A stretch of 64,000 nt of DNA from Actinomadura luzonensis (GTDB taxonomy: Bacteria; Actinomycetota; Actinomycetes; Streptosporangiales; Streptosporangiaceae): positions 1,865,001 to 1,929,000 of the forward strand of contig NZ_JAKRKC020000001.1 in the NCBI RefSeq assembly GCF_022664455.2, read 5' to 3'. Shown here in pieces: positions 43,948 to 54,159 of the stretch. Made by a program: the position numbers and the translations under genes. The notes beneath the pieces were generated by a model, which saw only the letters and a list, made by a program, of their open reading frames with translations, had not been told where the DNA came from and ran no database searches. Numbering within the stretch: the stretch's first letter is position 1; the number at the start of each line of letters is the position of its first letter.

Positions 43948-44741
43948 GCGCCCACCTCGATGCGCAGCTCGTCGTCGGCCGTGTAGCAGGGCCGGACGGG
44001 CACGCCGTCCACCTCCAGCGCGGGATAGGGGAGCCGGCGGCGCTTGCCGTCGACGTCGTCGAGGCGGGAGCCGAGCCGCAGCGGCGTCGGGACGCCCTCG
44101 ACCTGCAACGTCGGCTCCCAGGTGCCCGCGCCGTCGGGGTCGGCGGCCAGCACGTCCACCAGCGAGACGGCCGCGTGGAAGCGCACCCCCTGGACGAGGG
44201 CCGTGGCCGACACCCGGGCGCCGGCCTGCCTGCGGTCGAGGGTGAGCGTGGCCTCGTGGCGGGAGTCGTCGTCCTCCAGGCCGGTGAAGGCCAGCAGGCC
44301 CATGACCTCGAAGCGGCCCTCCCTGAACCACACCCTGCGCACCTCGGCGACCGGCTCGGCGTCGGTGATCTTCAGGGCGAGGAAGCCGTTGCGGGTGCGG
44401 TAGGAGCGGTAGGCGAGCGTGCGCTTGCACAGCGCGTACGCGTCGAGGTGGTCCAGCGAGAAGCCCGGGTCGACGCTCTGCAGCCGGTTGCGCCGGCCGT
44501 CGTGGCGCAGGTAGGCGTCCCAGCGGCCGGCGGACAGGTCGAGCGGCGCGAGCGAGACCGCGAGCGTGGCCTCGCGCGCCCGCGCCCCCGGCGTGCCGAG
44601 CCGCACCTCGCGCTCCACCCCCGTGGTGCGGTGCCGCAGGACGAGCTCGGTGCCTTCGCGCAGTGGTTCGTCGATGGAGAGGCGCAGGGAGAGCACGTCA
44701 GCCAGGGTCACCTCGGCGTCGGTGACGACGACGCCCATCAC
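43944..44741 (-). CDS. Conserved protein translationally coupled to a GT4 glycosyltransferase
   Basis: 265 aa; GTG at 44741 or ATG at 44738, with GGAGGGGG upstream. Beta-rich, with repeated R-x-A-x-L sheets (VSLAPLDLSAGRWDAYLRH, GVPTPLRLGSRLDDV). It resembles accessory domains found with glycosyltransferases or glycerophosphotransferases of teichoic-acid pathways in actinomycetes; no enzyme motif is visible. It overlaps the GT4 gene by four bases. Confidence 0.6.
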   Translation of the reverse strand: MMGVVVTDAEVTLADVLSLRLSIDEPLREGTELVLRHRTTGVEREVRLGTPGARAREATLAVSLAPLDLSAGRWDAYLRHDGRRNRLQSVDPGFSLDHLDAYALCKRTLAYRSYRTRNGFLALKITDAEPVAEVRRVWFREGRFEVMGLLAFTGLEDDDSRHEATLTLDRRQAGARVSATALVQGVRFHAAVSLVDVLAADPDGAGTWEPTLQVEGVPTPLRLGSRLDDVDGKRRRLPYPALEVDGVPVRPCYTADDELRIEVGA

Positions 44742-44845
44742 GAGCCCCCTCCCCGTCGAATAGACCCATGCGACGTTGAGGTTACCGTGATTTTCCCGTT
44801 ATGTGGATGGCAGATTTCTCGTAACCACCCTTGTTGACAAGCGGA

Positions 44846-44872
44846 ACTCCTCCACACCAGGTGTGGAGGAGT
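44846..44872 (-). terminator. Terminator of the EtfD-like gene
   Basis: ACTCCTCCACACC and GGTGTGGAGGAGT form a long stem (up to 12 bp) about 14 bases beyond the stop of the iron-sulfur oxidoreductase gene. Confidence 0.8.
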
Positions 44873-44886
44873 CCGACTTTTCATCG

Positions 44887-46992
44887 TCAGGAAGCGCCCT
44901 TGACCGATTTGATCAAGAGCTGGGCGACGTCCACGACTTCCAGCGAGTCCTTGGCCTCGCCGCTGTTCTTCTTCTCGTTGATCGCGTCACCGAGCATCAC
45001 CATGCAGAACGGGCACGCGGTGGAGACGGTGTCGGGATCGGTGGTCAGCGCCTCGTCCACCCGCTCGGTGTTGATGCGCTTGCCGATGCGCTCCTCCATC
45101 CACATGCGCGCGCCGCCGGCGCCGCAGCAGAACCCGCGGTCCTTGTGGCGGTGCATCTCCTGGGTCTGGACGCCCGGCACCTTCGCCATGATGTCGCGGG
45201 GCTGGGAGTAGACCTTGTTGTGGCGGCCGAGGAAGCACGGGTCGTGGTAGGTGATCTTCTCCTCGATCGGGGTGACCGGGGTGAGCAGGCCCTCGTCCAC
45301 CAGCTTCGCCAGGAGCTGGGTGTGGTGCACGACCTCGTAGGTGCCGCCGAGCTGCGGGTACTCGTTGGCGAGGGTGTTGAAGCAGTGGGGACAGGTCGCG
45401 ACGATCTTCTTGACGCCGGCCTCGTTCAGCGTCTCGATGTTCTGCTGGGCCAGCATGTTGAACAGGTACTCCATGCCGAGGCGGCGGGCCGGGTCGCCGG
45501 AGCAGGCCTCCATCGGACCGAGCACCGCGAACTTCACGCCCGCGATGTGCAGCAGCTCCGCGACCGCCTTGGTGGTGCGCTTGGCGCGGTCCTCCAGCGC
45601 GCCCGCGCAGCCCACCCAGAACAGGTACTCGGCGTCCTCGGGCATCCTCTCCTCGACGACCTCGACCTCGAAGTCGAGCTCCTCGATCCAGTCGGCCCGC
45701 TTCATCTCGGACATCCCCCACGGGTTGCCCTTGTTCTCCAGGTTCTTGACCATCACCCCCGCCTCGGACGGGAACGACGACTCGACCATCACCTGGTAGC
45801 GGCGCATGTCGAGGATGTGGTCGATGTGCTCGATGTCCACCGGGCACTGCTCGACGCAGGCGCCGCAGTTGGTGCACGACCAGAGCACGTCGGGGTGGAT
45901 GACGCCGTCCTCGCCGACCAGCGGCTTGTCCAGCAGCGCCAGCACGTCGGTGTCCTTGTGCTCGACGCCGTTCGCGGCGGCCAGCAGGTACGGGGCCACC
46001 TTGAAGGCGTGGTCGCGCTGGTCGAGGATGAGCATCTTCGGCGACAGCGGCTTGTCGGTGTTCCAGGCCGGGCACTGCGACTGGCAGCGGCCGCACTCGG
46101 TGCAGGAGTAGAAGTCGAGGAAGCCCTTCCACGTGGTGTCGGCGATCTTGCCGCGGCCCAGCCGCTCGGGGTCGAGGTCCTCGTCCTCGAAGTCGACCGG
46201 CTTGCCGTCCACGCGCAGCTCGGGCGCGGGGCCGAGGCCGTTGGGGCGGCGGGAGAAGAGCACGTTGAGCGGCGCGGTGAAGATGTGCAGGTGCTTGGAG
46301 TTCACCACGATGACCAGGAACACCAGCATGAAGCCGATGTGCAGCAGGAGCGCGATCTCCTCCAGCAGCTCGCTGCGCGGCAGCACGCGGCCGAGCGCGA
46401 GCGACGCCTCCGCCCCCCAGCTGTAGGGGAAGTTGCCGTTGGCGGCCGAGGCGCCGCGGGCCAGGAACAGCGTCCAGATGATGTTGAAGATCATGAACAG
46501 CACGAGCCACGCGCCGCCCAGGTGGGAGCCGGAGAAGCGGGAGGCGCGCCCATGCGTCTTCGGGCTCTCCTTGATCCGGATCGCGGCGAAGACCACCAGG
46601 CCGACCAGACAGGCCACGGCGATGAAGTCCTGGAGGAAGCCCAGCACGCCCCAGGTGCCGATGAGCGGGATGTGGAAGTTGGGGCGGCCGGTGACGGCGC
46701 CCTGGACGATCCCGCCGTACGCCTCGATGTAGACGGTCAGCAGGATGAAGAACGCCCACATGACGAAGAAGTGGGCCACGCCCGACGGGGTCCACTTCAG
46801 CAGCTTGCGCTGGCCGAACACCTCGGTCAGCTGCGCCTTGGCCTCCTCGCCCGCGTGCGTCCTCGCGTACTCGACGCGTTCGGGCGCGGGCGGCCCCACG
46901 GTCGCGAGCTTGTACAGGAACTGCACCCGGCGGCCGGCGACGGCCACCGCCAGCACGGTCATGACGAGCCCGATGATGGCTACCCAGAGCAC
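44887..46992 (-). CDS. Membrane iron-sulfur oxidoreductase, EtfD/FadF-like (HdrD-related)
   Basis: 701 aa from the GTG at 46992 (GGGAGGA upstream). An N-terminal membrane region with about five helices (to about residue 240) is followed by two 4Fe-4S sites, CTECGRCQSQCP and CTNCGACVEQCPVD. Two CCG cysteine-rich domains follow (ATCPHCFNTL, DPCFLGRHN, FCCGAGGARMW, TACPFCMVML). It matches the actinobacterial type that includes M. tuberculosis Rv0338c, reported as EtfD, which passes electrons from electron-transfer flavoprotein (beta-oxidation) to menaquinone. The mycobacterial protein is about 880 aa, so this copy is shorter. A TetR gene directly upstream may regulate it. Confidence 0.88.
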   Translation of the reverse strand: MLWVAIIGLVMTVLAVAVAGRRVQFLYKLATVGPPAPERVEYARTHAGEEAKAQLTEVFGQRKLLKWTPSGVAHFFVMWAFFILLTVYIEAYGGIVQGAVTGRPNFHIPLIGTWGVLGFLQDFIAVACLVGLVVFAAIRIKESPKTHGRASRFSGSHLGGAWLVLFMIFNIIWTLFLARGASAANGNFPYSWGAEASLALGRVLPRSELLEEIALLLHIGFMLVFLVIVVNSKHLHIFTAPLNVLFSRRPNGLGPAPELRVDGKPVDFEDEDLDPERLGRGKIADTTWKGFLDFYSCTECGRCQSQCPAWNTDKPLSPKMLILDQRDHAFKVAPYLLAAANGVEHKDTDVLALLDKPLVGEDGVIHPDVLWSCTNCGACVEQCPVDIEHIDHILDMRRYQVMVESSFPSEAGVMVKNLENKGNPWGMSEMKRADWIEELDFEVEVVEERMPEDAEYLFWVGCAGALEDRAKRTTKAVAELLHIAGVKFAVLGPMEACSGDPARRLGMEYLFNMLAQQNIETLNEAGVKKIVATCPHCFNTLANEYPQLGGTYEVVHHTQLLAKLVDEGLLTPVTPIEEKITYHDPCFLGRHNKVYSQPRDIMAKVPGVQTQEMHRHKDRGFCCGAGGARMWMEERIGKRINTERVDEALTTDPDTVSTACPFCMVMLGDAINEKKNSGEAKDSLEVVDVAQLLIKSVKGAS

Positions 46993-47141
46993 GGGGTCCT
47001 CCCACAGACGACGATGGCTGTCGTTGGCTGTCAGCGTACGTGCAGCCGCCTCACAGGCCAGTACCCCGGATTCTACCGGCGAGTAACATAACCGGGGCAC
47101 GTGACATACCCTATGGTCACCGTCCCCTCCAGAACAATGCT

Positions 47142-47726
47142 CTAGCCCGTGAAGTACCTCTGGATCGTCGGCCCCAGCAGCTCCACCAGCTCCTCGGGGT
47201 CGGCGCTCGCCATCGGCTCCAGCTTGAGCACGTAACGCGCCATGATCATGCCGAACATCTGCGCGAAGGCCGCCTCGATCCGCAGGTACGGCACCTCCAG
47301 CCGGTCGGCCACCTGGTAGAGCAGGGCGTTCGTGATGAACTCCCGGAACATCGCCTGCGCCTGCTCGTTCGTCATCGCGGAGCGCAGCAGCGCCACCATC
47401 GGCTCGCGCGTCTCGGGCGCGGCGGTCACCCGCAGCAGCATGCGCACCAGCCGCTCGCCGATCTCCTCGCGCGGCCCGTCCAGCAACGTCGGGACCATCA
47501 CCTCAGGCGTGACCGGCAGCCGCATGGCCGCCGCGAAGATGCCCTCCTTGGTGTCGAAGTAGTGATGGACGAGCGCGGGATCGACGCCGGCCTCCTTCGC
47601 GATGCCGCGCACGGTCGCCTTGTCGAACCCCTTCTCCGCGAACACCCGCCGCGCCGCGGTCAGGATCTCCCCCCGCGTGTCCACGGCCCCGGGCCGCCGC
47701 CCGGGCCCCCGCCTCGCGGTGCTCAT
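47142..47726 (-). CDS. TetR-family regulator
   Basis: 194 aa. The N-terminal HTH (about residues 18-65) has ILTAARRVFAEKGFDKATVRGIAKEAGVDPALVHHYFDTKEGIF; the C-terminal domain is the TetR_C type with RLEVPYLRIEAAFAQMFG. It lies upstream of the EtfD-like gene on the same strand with a 149-bp gap and downstream of a methyltransferase. A role in fatty-acid catabolism control is plausible but unsupported by any operator I could find. Confidence 0.85.
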   Translation of the reverse strand: MSTARRGPGRRPGAVDTRGEILTAARRVFAEKGFDKATVRGIAKEAGVDPALVHHYFDTKEGIFAAAMRLPVTPEVMVPTLLDGPREEIGERLVRMLLRVTAAPETREPMVALLRSAMTNEQAQAMFREFITNALLYQVADRLEVPYLRIEAAFAQMFGMIMARYVLKLEPMASADPEELVELLGPTIQRYFTG

Positions 47727-47757
47727 GACCGCGCCCCGGTCGCCGCGCCCCCTCGCG

Positions 47758-48531
47758 TCACCTGCCCACCGCCAGGTAGACCCGCATGGGCACCGACAGC
47801 AGACCTTCGGGGAACTCGCGGCGCAGCTCGGCCCGCTGCCGCTCCACCAGCGCGTCGGCCGCCTCCGGCGACAGCGCCGCCATGTACGAGTGGGAGCGCA
47901 GGTCGAGCAGGAAGTCCTCGATGCCGACGAGCCGCGTCCAGGGGATCCACCGCTCCTCGATCACCTCGAAGGCCGCGGCGATGGGCGGCACCGCCCACTC
48001 CTCCACCGCCGGCCCCCAGTACGCCGGCACCTCCTCGGCCAGCCGCGCCTCGTAGTCGGCCAGCCAGCGGGCCTGGGCGGCGTGGTGCAGGTTCCAGCAG
48101 CCGACGATCGCGCCGCGCGGCCGCAGCACCCGCCGGGCCTCGGCGATCGAGGCCGCCGGGTCGAGCCAGTGCCAGGACTGCCCGTACGTCACCAGGTCGG
48201 CCACCCCGTCGGCCACCGGCAGCGCGTTGCCGTCGCCCTGCACGGCCGCGAGCGGCGGCTGCCCGCCGCCGCCGGCCCGCGCCAGCAGCCGCGCCAGCAT
48301 CCCCGCGCCAGGATCGACGGCGATCACCTGCGAGCCGCGCGCCCGCAGCGCCCGCGTCAGGATGCCGGTGCCCGCGCCGACGTCCACCGTCATGGCGCCG
48401 TCGAGCTCGACGCCGGTCAGCTCGCACACCGCGCGGTACATCTCGTCGGGGTAGCTGGGCCGGCCTGCGTCGTAGGCGTCGGCCACCCGGTCGAACACCC
48501 CGCCCAGCTCGCGCATGGGACCGATGTTCAT
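47758..48531 (-). CDS. Class I SAM-dependent methyltransferase
   Basis: 257 aa. The ATG at 48531 overlaps the upstream isomerase stop (ATGA). SAM-binding loop [19 protein letters not shown], acidic VIAVDPG and [14 protein letters not shown] are typical of the Methyltransf_11 group. The substrate is unknown. The overlap with a sugar-phosphate isomerase-like gene suggests they act in one pathway. Confidence 0.85.
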   Translation of the reverse strand: MNIGPMRELGGVFDRVADAYDAGRPSYPDEMYRAVCELTGVELDGAMTVDVGAGTGILTRALRARGSQVIAVDPGAGMLARLLARAGGGGQPPLAAVQGDGNALPVADGVADLVTYGQSWHWLDPAASIAEARRVLRPRGAIVGCWNLHHAAQARWLADYEARLAEEVPAYWGPAVEEWAVPPIAAAFEVIEERWIPWTRLVGIEDFLLDLRSHSYMAALSPEAADALVERQRAELRREFPEGLLSVPMRVYLAVGR

Positions 48532-49337
48532 GTGGTGGCCGCCAGGTGGAGGCGGGCGAAGGCCAGCCCCTCCGCCAGGTCGTCGATGCGCTCGGTGCGG
48601 CTGGCGGCCTTGCGGGTGTTGATCTCCAGCACCACCAGGCCGGAGTAGCCGGTGGTGGCCAGGCGCTCCAGCATCTGGGCGCACGGCTGGGTGCCCCGGC
48701 CGGGCACCAGGTGCTCGTCCTTGTTCGTCACGCCGACGCCGTCGGCGAGGTGCAGGTGGGCCAGCCGGTCGCCGAGCTTGACGGCCATCTCCATCGCGTC
48801 GGAGCCCGACACCGCCGTGTGCGACAGGTCGAGGGTGACCTGCGGGAAGTCGTAGTCGATCGGGTTCCAGTCGGGCGCGTACGGCACCACGTCGTTGCCC
48901 CTGGCCCGCAGCGGGAACATGTTCTCGACCGCGAACGTGACGTCCGTCTCGTCGCGCATCCTGGCCAGGCCGGTCTCGAACTCCCTGGCGTACTCGCGCT
49001 GCCACCGGAACGGCGGGTGCACCACGACCGTGGAGGCGCCGAGCCGCTCGGCCGCCTTCTGCGCCTTCAGCAGCTTGGCCCACGGGTCGCGGCCCCACAC
49101 CCGCTGCGTGACCAGCAGGCAGGGCGCGTGGATCGCCAGGACGGGCACCTGATAATGCTCGGAGAGCCGCTCGATCACGTCGATGTCCTGGCTCACCGGG
49201 TCGGCGCCGACCATGATCTCCACGCCGTCGTAGCCCAGGCGGGCGGCCAGCTCGAACGCGTCGGGAGTGCGTTCCGGATATACCGAAGCCGTGGACAATG
49301 CGATCTTCGCATTGGGCACGCGGATGACATCAGCCAC
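48528..49337 (-). CDS. Sugar phosphate isomerase/epimerase-like TIM barrel
   Basis: 269 aa with the AP-endonuclease-2/xylose-isomerase-like pattern. [32 protein letters not shown] and LHLADGVG give the metal-binding Glu, Asp and His set. Substrate unknown. The divergent methyltransferase gene starts 56 bp away. Confidence 0.85.
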   Translation of the reverse strand: MADVIRVPNAKIALSTASVYPERTPDAFELAARLGYDGVEIMVGADPVSQDIDVIERLSEHYQVPVLAIHAPCLLVTQRVWGRDPWAKLLKAQKAAERLGASTVVVHPPFRWQREYAREFETGLARMRDETDVTFAVENMFPLRARGNDVVPYAPDWNPIDYDFPQVTLDLSHTAVSGSDAMEMAVKLGDRLAHLHLADGVGVTNKDEHLVPGRGTQPCAQMLERLATTGYSGLVVLEINTRKAASRTERIDDLAEGLAFARLHLAATT

Positions 49338-49393
49338 GTTGCCAGCCTAAGCCGGATAAGCCGAGAAGGCGCGCGACCCCCTAGCGTTGGGGC

Positions 49394-50092
49394 ATGCCAC
49401 GCATTGCGAAGGGGGCGGTTCCCAGCCCGAACATCTGGAACACCCCGCAGGTCTACGAGCTGGAGAACCGCGCCGTCGACCCCGAGCGGGCCGCCGAGGC
49501 CGCGATGCGCGCGGTGCGCCCCTGGGACGGCGCCACCGTGCTCGACATCGGCTGCGGCACCGGCTACCACCTGCCCGGCCTGGCCGCCGAGGCGGCCCGG
49601 GTGATCGGCGTGGAGCCGCACCACGACCTGGCCGCGCTGGCCCGCCGCCGCTGCGCCGCGCTGCCCGGCGTCAGCGTGCACGCCGCGGCGGCCCAGGACC
49701 TGCCGCTGCCGGACGCGAGCGTGGACGTGGCGATGGCGCGCTGGGCGTACTTCTTCGGGCCCGGCTGCGAGCCCGGGCTGCGCGAGCTGTCGCGGGTGCT
49801 GCGGCGCGGCGGCACGGCGTTCGTCATCGACCTGGACGCCACGCGCGGCGCGTTCGGGCGGTGGTTCTCGCGGACCGTTCCCGCGTACTCGGCCAGGGAG
49901 GTCGAGGCGTTCTGGGACCGGCACGGCTGGCAGCGCCGGCCGCTCGACCTCCGCATGGCCTTCGAGCGGCGGGCCGACCTGGAGGCGGTGCTGCGCATCG
50001 AGTTCGCGCCCGAGGTCGCCGAGCAGGCCATCGCCGAGACGCCGGGGCTGGAGCTGGCCTACCCGAACGTGCTGCGCTGGCGTCACTACTGA
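49394..50092 (+). CDS. Class I SAM-dependent methyltransferase
   Basis: 232 aa; ATG at 49394. Motif I is VLDIGCGTGYHLPGLAAEAA, motif II has VIGVEPHHD, and motif III is PLPDASVDVAMARWAYFFGPG. The start NIWNTPQVYELENRAVDP is a common actinobacterial subfamily. Substrate unknown. It ends four bases before a MerR-type promoter and shows no coupling to that gene. Confidence 0.85.
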   Translation: MPRIAKGAVPSPNIWNTPQVYELENRAVDPERAAEAAMRAVRPWDGATVLDIGCGTGYHLPGLAAEAARVIGVEPHHDLAALARRRCAALPGVSVHAAAAQDLPLPDASVDVAMARWAYFFGPGCEPGLRELSRVLRRGGTAFVIDLDATRGAFGRWFSRTVPAYSAREVEAFWDRHGWQRRPLDLRMAFERRADLEAVLRIEFAPEVAEQAIAETPGLELAYPNVLRWRHY

Positions 50093-50095
50093 GGC

Positions 50096-50125
50096 TTGAC
50101 ATTGACGTCGGTGTCAACGTTTACC
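50096..50125 (+). promoter_or_regulatory. MerR-type promoter with an internal dyad
   Basis: TTGACA (50096-50101) and a weak -10 near 50120-50126 are separated by about 18-20 bp. The spacer carries TTGAC-6-GTCAA (50102-50117), a dyad placed as MerR-family activators need. It probably drives the MerR-thioredoxin operon and is probably bound by its own regulator. Confidence 0.65.
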
Positions 50126-50133
50126 GTGGAAGC

Positions 50134-50502
50134 ATGCGCATCGGAGAGCTGGCGGAACGCACCGGGGTGAGCACCCGCTCGCTGCGTTACTACGAGCAGC
50201 ACGGGCTGCTCAAGGCCCGGCGCGGGTCCAACGGCTACCGGCAGTACACCGAGGACGACGTGAAGCTGGTCAGCGAGATCCGGGCGCTGCTCGCGGTCGG
50301 CTTCACCCTGGAGGACACCCGCCCGTTCGTCGACTGCCTGCGCAGGGGGCACAGCACGGGCGGCGCGTGCGCCGAGTCGGTCGAGGTGTACCAGCGCAAG
50401 CTCGACGAGATCGACGCGGAGATCCGGGCGTTGCTCAACCGCCGCGCCGAGGTCGCCGCCCAGCTCGCCCAGTCGTGCCCGGGTTGTTTCGTAAGGGGAT
50501 GA
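50134..50502 (+). CDS. MerR-family redox- or thiol-sensing regulator
   Basis: 122 aa. N-terminal [27 protein letters not shown], long coiled-coil dimer helix, and four Cys at 68, 79, 115 and 118. The last two form SCPGC. The number and place of Cys suit a disulfide or metal switch, broadly as in SoxR but with different spacing. Directly followed by a thioredoxin gene (its stop overlaps an ATG), so it likely controls thiol homeostasis. Confidence 0.88.
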   Translation: MRIGELAERTGVSTRSLRYYEQHGLLKARRGSNGYRQYTEDDVKLVSEIRALLAVGFTLEDTRPFVDCLRRGHSTGGACAESVEVYQRKLDEIDAEIRALLNRRAEVAAQLAQSCPGCFVRG

Positions 50503-50507
50503 ATCAC

Positions 50508-50813
50508 ATGATCACGCTGACCACCGAGAACTTCGAGGAGCAGGTGCTCAAGAGCGACAAGCCGGTGCTGGTCGACTTCTGGGCCGAATGGTGCGGGCCG
50601 TGCCGGATGGTGGCGCCCGTGCTGGAGCAGATCGAGGCCGAGCGCGGCCTGACGATCGGCAAGCTCAACACCGACGAGAACCCCGAGATCATGGCCAAGT
50701 ACGGCGTGATGGGCATCCCGACGCTGCTGCTGTTCGAGAACGGCGAGCCGGTCAAGCGGGTCGTCGGCGCCAAGCCCAAGCGTCTGCTGGAGGGCGAGCT
50801 GGGCCTCGCCTGA
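50508..50813 (+). CDS. trxA: Thioredoxin
   Basis: 101 aa from the ATG at 50508, which has AAGGGG at the right distance; the ATG at 50499 overlapping the MerR stop would be too close to that site. Active site WCGPC (Cys29, Cys32), cis-Pro in GIPTLLLF. No signal peptide, so cytosolic. Co-transcribed with the MerR regulator, unlike the main trxB-trxA locus of actinomycetes, so it is probably a stress-induced extra copy. Confidence 0.95.
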   Translation: MITLTTENFEEQVLKSDKPVLVDFWAEWCGPCRMVAPVLEQIEAERGLTIGKLNTDENPEIMAKYGVMGIPTLLLFENGEPVKRVVGAKPKRLLEGELGLA

Positions 50814-50850
50814 CGGGAGTTTGTCGGCGCGCGGCGCTAGCCTGCTCGGC

Positions 50851-52260
50851 ATGGCCAAGACGACTGCCCCGAAGCCCGGCTACCGCTGCGCCGAGTGCGG
50901 CTGGCGCACCAGTAAGTGGGTCGGCCGGTGCGGCGAGTGCCAGGCGTGGGGCACGGTCGACGAGGAGGGCGGGCGGGCCGGCGTCACCATGGTCCAGGGC
51001 GGCGCCACCACCGCGCCCGCCCTGCCCATCGGCCAGGTCAAGGCCGAGGTCGCCACGGCCCGCACCACCGGGGTGAGCGAGCTCGACCGCGTGCTCGGCG
51101 GCGGCCTGGTGCCGGGCGCGGTCGTGCTGCTGGCCGGCGAGCCCGGCATCGGCAAGTCCACGCTGCTGCTGGAGGCCGCGGCCCGCATCGCCGAGCGCGA
51201 GACCGTGCTCTACGTCACCGGCGAGGAGTCCGCCGCCCAGGTGCGGCTGCGCGCCGACCGCATCGGCGCCATCCAGCCAAATCTCTACCTCGCCGCCGAG
51301 ACCGAGCTGTCGGCGCTGGTCACCCACGTGGAGAAGGTCCAGCCGACGCTGCTCGTGGTCGACTCGGTGCAGACGATCGGCTCGGCCCAGGCCACCGGCG
51401 TGCCCGGCGGCGTCACCCAGGTGCGCGAGGTCGCGGCCAACCTCGTCCGGCTGGCCAAGGAGCGCAACATGGCGGCCGTCCTGGTCGGCCACGTCACCAA
51501 GGAAGGCTCGATCGCCGGCCCGCGCACGCTGGAGCACCTGGTCGACGTCGTGCTCAACTTCGAGGGCGACCGCTACTCCCGGCTGCGCATGGTCCGCGCG
51601 ATCAAGAACAGGTTCGGCCCCACCGACGAGGTCGGCTGCTTCGACCTGCACGAACGCGGCATCGAGGGCATCACCGACCCGAGCGGCCTGTTCGTCTCCC
51701 GGCGCAGCGAGCCGGTGCCCGGCACCTGCGTCACCGTCACCGTCGAGGGCACCCGCCCGCTGCCCGCCGAGGTGCAGGCCCTCGTCGCGCGCACCGAGGC
51801 GCAGCAGCCCCGGCGCACCTCCTCCGGGCTCGACACCTACCGCGTGCAGATGATCCTCGCCGTCCTGGAGCGGCGGCTCAACGCCCGCCTCGGCGGCTGC
51901 GACGTCTTCACCGCCACCGTGGGCGGCATCAAGCTGGCCGACCCGGCGGTCGACCTGTCGGTCATGCTCGCCGTGGCGAGCGCCGCCGGCGACAAGCCGC
52001 TGCCGGCCGGGCTGGTCGCGCTCGGCGAGGTCGGCCTGGCCGGGGAGCTGCGGCCGGTCAAGGACGTGCGCCGGCGGCTCACCGAGGCCGCCCGGCTGGG
52101 TTTCAAGCGGGCGCTCGTCCCCGCGGGCTCGCTGGAGGACGGCACCCGCCGGCGCGCCGGGCAGCGCGCGCTCGTGCCGGTCGGGCCGGTCGCCTTCGCG
52201 CCCGGGTTCGAGGTCGTGCAGGCGGAGAACGTCTGGGACGCTCTCACACACGTCACATAG
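50851..52260 (+). CDS. radA: DNA repair protein RadA
   Basis: 469 aa from the ATG at 50851; no clear ribosome-binding site, so possibly leaderless. N-terminal zinc finger [18 protein letters not shown], RecA-like Walker [10 protein letters not shown], the RadA-specific K-N-R-F-G motif ([12 protein letters not shown]) and a C-terminal Lon-protease-like domain. It promotes branch migration in recombination. It is followed 40 bp later by disA, the common actinobacterial order. Confidence 0.96.
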   Translation: MAKTTAPKPGYRCAECGWRTSKWVGRCGECQAWGTVDEEGGRAGVTMVQGGATTAPALPIGQVKAEVATARTTGVSELDRVLGGGLVPGAVVLLAGEPGIGKSTLLLEAAARIAERETVLYVTGEESAAQVRLRADRIGAIQPNLYLAAETELSALVTHVEKVQPTLLVVDSVQTIGSAQATGVPGGVTQVREVAANLVRLAKERNMAAVLVGHVTKEGSIAGPRTLEHLVDVVLNFEGDRYSRLRMVRAIKNRFGPTDEVGCFDLHERGIEGITDPSGLFVSRRSEPVPGTCVTVTVEGTRPLPAEVQALVARTEAQQPRRTSSGLDTYRVQMILAVLERRLNARLGGCDVFTATVGGIKLADPAVDLSVMLAVASAAGDKPLPAGLVALGEVGLAGELRPVKDVRRRLTEAARLGFKRALVPAGSLEDGTRRRAGQRALVPVGPVAFAPGFEVVQAENVWDALTHVT

Positions 52261-52300
52261 CACGGCTAAGCTGGGCGTGACCGATCGACACGGGGGTCAG

Positions 52301-53377
52301 GTGGATAGGAGTCTGGACGACCGCCGGCGCGAAGCTCTGGCGGCGGTGGCGCCGGGCACGCCCCTGCGCGACGGCCTGGAGCGCATCCTGCGCGGGCAGA
52401 CCGGCGGGCTGATCGTGCTCGGCTACAACGACGGCGTCGAGACGCTCTGCAGCGGCGGCTTCCAGCTCGACGTCGACTTCTCGGCGACCCGGCTGCGCGA
52501 GCTGGCCAAGATGGACGGCGCCATCGTCATCAGCGACGACGACAAGATCGTACGGGCCGCCGTGCACCTCGTGCCCGACCCGTCCATCCCCACCGACGAG
52601 TCCGGCACCCGCCACCGCACCGCCCAGCGCGTCGCCCGCCAGACCGGCCTGCCCATCATCGCGATCAGCAAGTCGATGCGGATCATCGCCCTCTACCTCG
52701 ACGGCATCCGCTACGTGCTGGAGGAGTCGGCGGCCATCCTGTCCAAGGCCAACCAGGCCCTCGCCACGCTCGAACGCTACAAGCACCGCCTCGACGAGGT
52801 CTCCGGCACGCTGTCGGCCCTGGAGATCGAGGACCTCGTCACCGTCCGCGACGTGGCCGCCGTCGCCCAGCGGCTGGAGATGGTGCGCCGCATCTCCGAC
52901 GAGATCAAGGGCTACGTGGTCGAGCTGGGCACCGACGGGCGGCTGCTGTCGCTGCAGCTCGACGAGCTGGTGGCCGGGGTCGACTCCGAGCGCGAGCTGG
53001 TGGTGCGCGACTACCTGCCCGCGCCCTCCGGGCGGCGGCACAAGCGGCTGCCGGAGGCCATGCACGACCTCGACCAGCTCTCCGGCGCCGACCTGCTCGA
53101 CCTGTCGGCGGTCGCGCACGTCCTCGGCCACCACGGGGCCGACAAGCTCGACAGCCCGGTCAGCCCGCGCGGCTTCCGGCTGCTCGCCAAGGTGCCCCGG
53201 CTGCCCGCCACCGTCGTCGAGCGGCTGGTCAACCACTTCGGCGGGCTGCAGAAGCTGCTCGCGGCCAGCATCGACGACCTGCAGGCGGTGGGCGGGGTCG
53301 GCGAGTCCCGGGCGCGCAGCGTCCGCGAGGGCCTGTCCCGCCTCGCCGAGTCCTCCATCCTCGAACGCTACGTCTGA
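52301..53377 (+). CDS. disA: DNA integrity scanning protein DisA (diadenylate cyclase)
   Basis: 358 aa from the GTG at 52301 (GGGGG upstream), the same length as mycobacterial DisA; a GTG at 52277 would add eight residues. DAC domain with [11 protein letters not shown], and DGA plus RHRTAQ motifs for c-di-AMP synthesis from two ATP. The middle helical spine and C-terminal HhH domain ([22 protein letters not shown]) bind branched DNA. radA upstream is known to modulate DisA. The c-di-AMP target genes are not in the window. Confidence 0.96.
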   Translation: MDRSLDDRRREALAAVAPGTPLRDGLERILRGQTGGLIVLGYNDGVETLCSGGFQLDVDFSATRLRELAKMDGAIVISDDDKIVRAAVHLVPDPSIPTDESGTRHRTAQRVARQTGLPIIAISKSMRIIALYLDGIRYVLEESAAILSKANQALATLERYKHRLDEVSGTLSALEIEDLVTVRDVAAVAQRLEMVRRISDEIKGYVVELGTDGRLLSLQLDELVAGVDSERELVVRDYLPAPSGRRHKRLPEAMHDLDQLSGADLLDLSAVAHVLGHHGADKLDSPVSPRGFRLLAKVPRLPATVVERLVNHFGGLQKLLAASIDDLQAVGGVGESRARSVREGLSRLAESSILERYV

Positions 53378-53396
53378 CCCGTCCCCTCCGGGGCGC

Positions 53397-54080
53397 TCAG
53401 CGGAGGTGGAAGACGCCCTTGGTGCTGCGCAGCCTCCCGAAGCGGGCGGTGGCGACGTACGTGCCGGGCAGCGCGGCCGGCGGGGTGGAGCGGCAGTCGG
53501 CGCTGGAGCGGCGGCGGTCCCAGCTCAGCGACCGCACGTACGGCACGCCCCGCTGCAGCTCGGCGACGTCGTTCGCGACGCCGCTCACGCAGTCGGCGGT
53601 GGACCAGATGCGGTCCTGCCCCGAGGTGATCCGGATCTCCATGGCGCGCGGCCCGACGTCGGCCCGGCACATCACCGGGCCCGTGTTGACCAGCGTGACG
53701 ATGAAGGACGGCCGGACGTCCGCCGCGTAGATCTGGTCCTTGCCGCCCTGGAGGCTCAGCACGAGGTCCTCCTCGGCGCAGGGCGCGCCCGGCCGCTTGT
53801 ACCGGGAGGTCGCGGGGGTGGGCCGGCCCGACGAGGTGGGGGTCGGCGACGGGCTGGCGGTGCCCATGGCGAGCGTCCGCAGCCCCGCCAGCAGCGGATC
53901 GACCGCCGGCGTGGCGCTCGGCGACGCCTTCGCCTCCGAGCTCTGCTCCGGCCCGCCCTCGCCCCCGCTGGAACACGCCCACGCCACCACGGCCACCACG
54001 ACGAGCACCGCCACCAGCACGCTCATCCGGCGCCGCCAGTAAACGTCACCGCCGTCGCCACGCATCGTCTCGGGATCCAT
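53397..54080 (-). CDS. Membrane-anchored extracytoplasmic protein, function unknown
   Basis: 227 aa from an ATG at 54080 (alternatives at 54092 and 54113). A single membrane segment (VLVAVLVVVAVVAWAC) is near residue 25. A Ser/Pro/Thr-rich linker with SPSPTPTSS and an exposed Ig-like beta domain with several Cys (PGAPCAEEDLVLS, VMCRADVG, STADCVSG, SSADC) follow. The pattern WACSSGG could be a lipobox variant. The last gene before mutY, and divergent from it. Confidence 0.65.
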   Translation of the reverse strand: MDPETMRGDGGDVYWRRRMSVLVAVLVVVAVVAWACSSGGEGGPEQSSEAKASPSATPAVDPLLAGLRTLAMGTASPSPTPTSSGRPTPATSRYKRPGAPCAEEDLVLSLQGGKDQIYAADVRPSFIVTLVNTGPVMCRADVGPRAMEIRITSGQDRIWSTADCVSGVANDVAELQRGVPYVRSLSWDRRRSSADCRSTPPAALPGTYVATARFGRLRSTKGVFHLR

Positions 54081-54159
54081 AGGCTCCAGCATGGTAACCA
54101 GAGCGATGCGCACAGTGACGACACGCCGAGGTCATTCCCGTAGGCATACCCTTGTCGGC

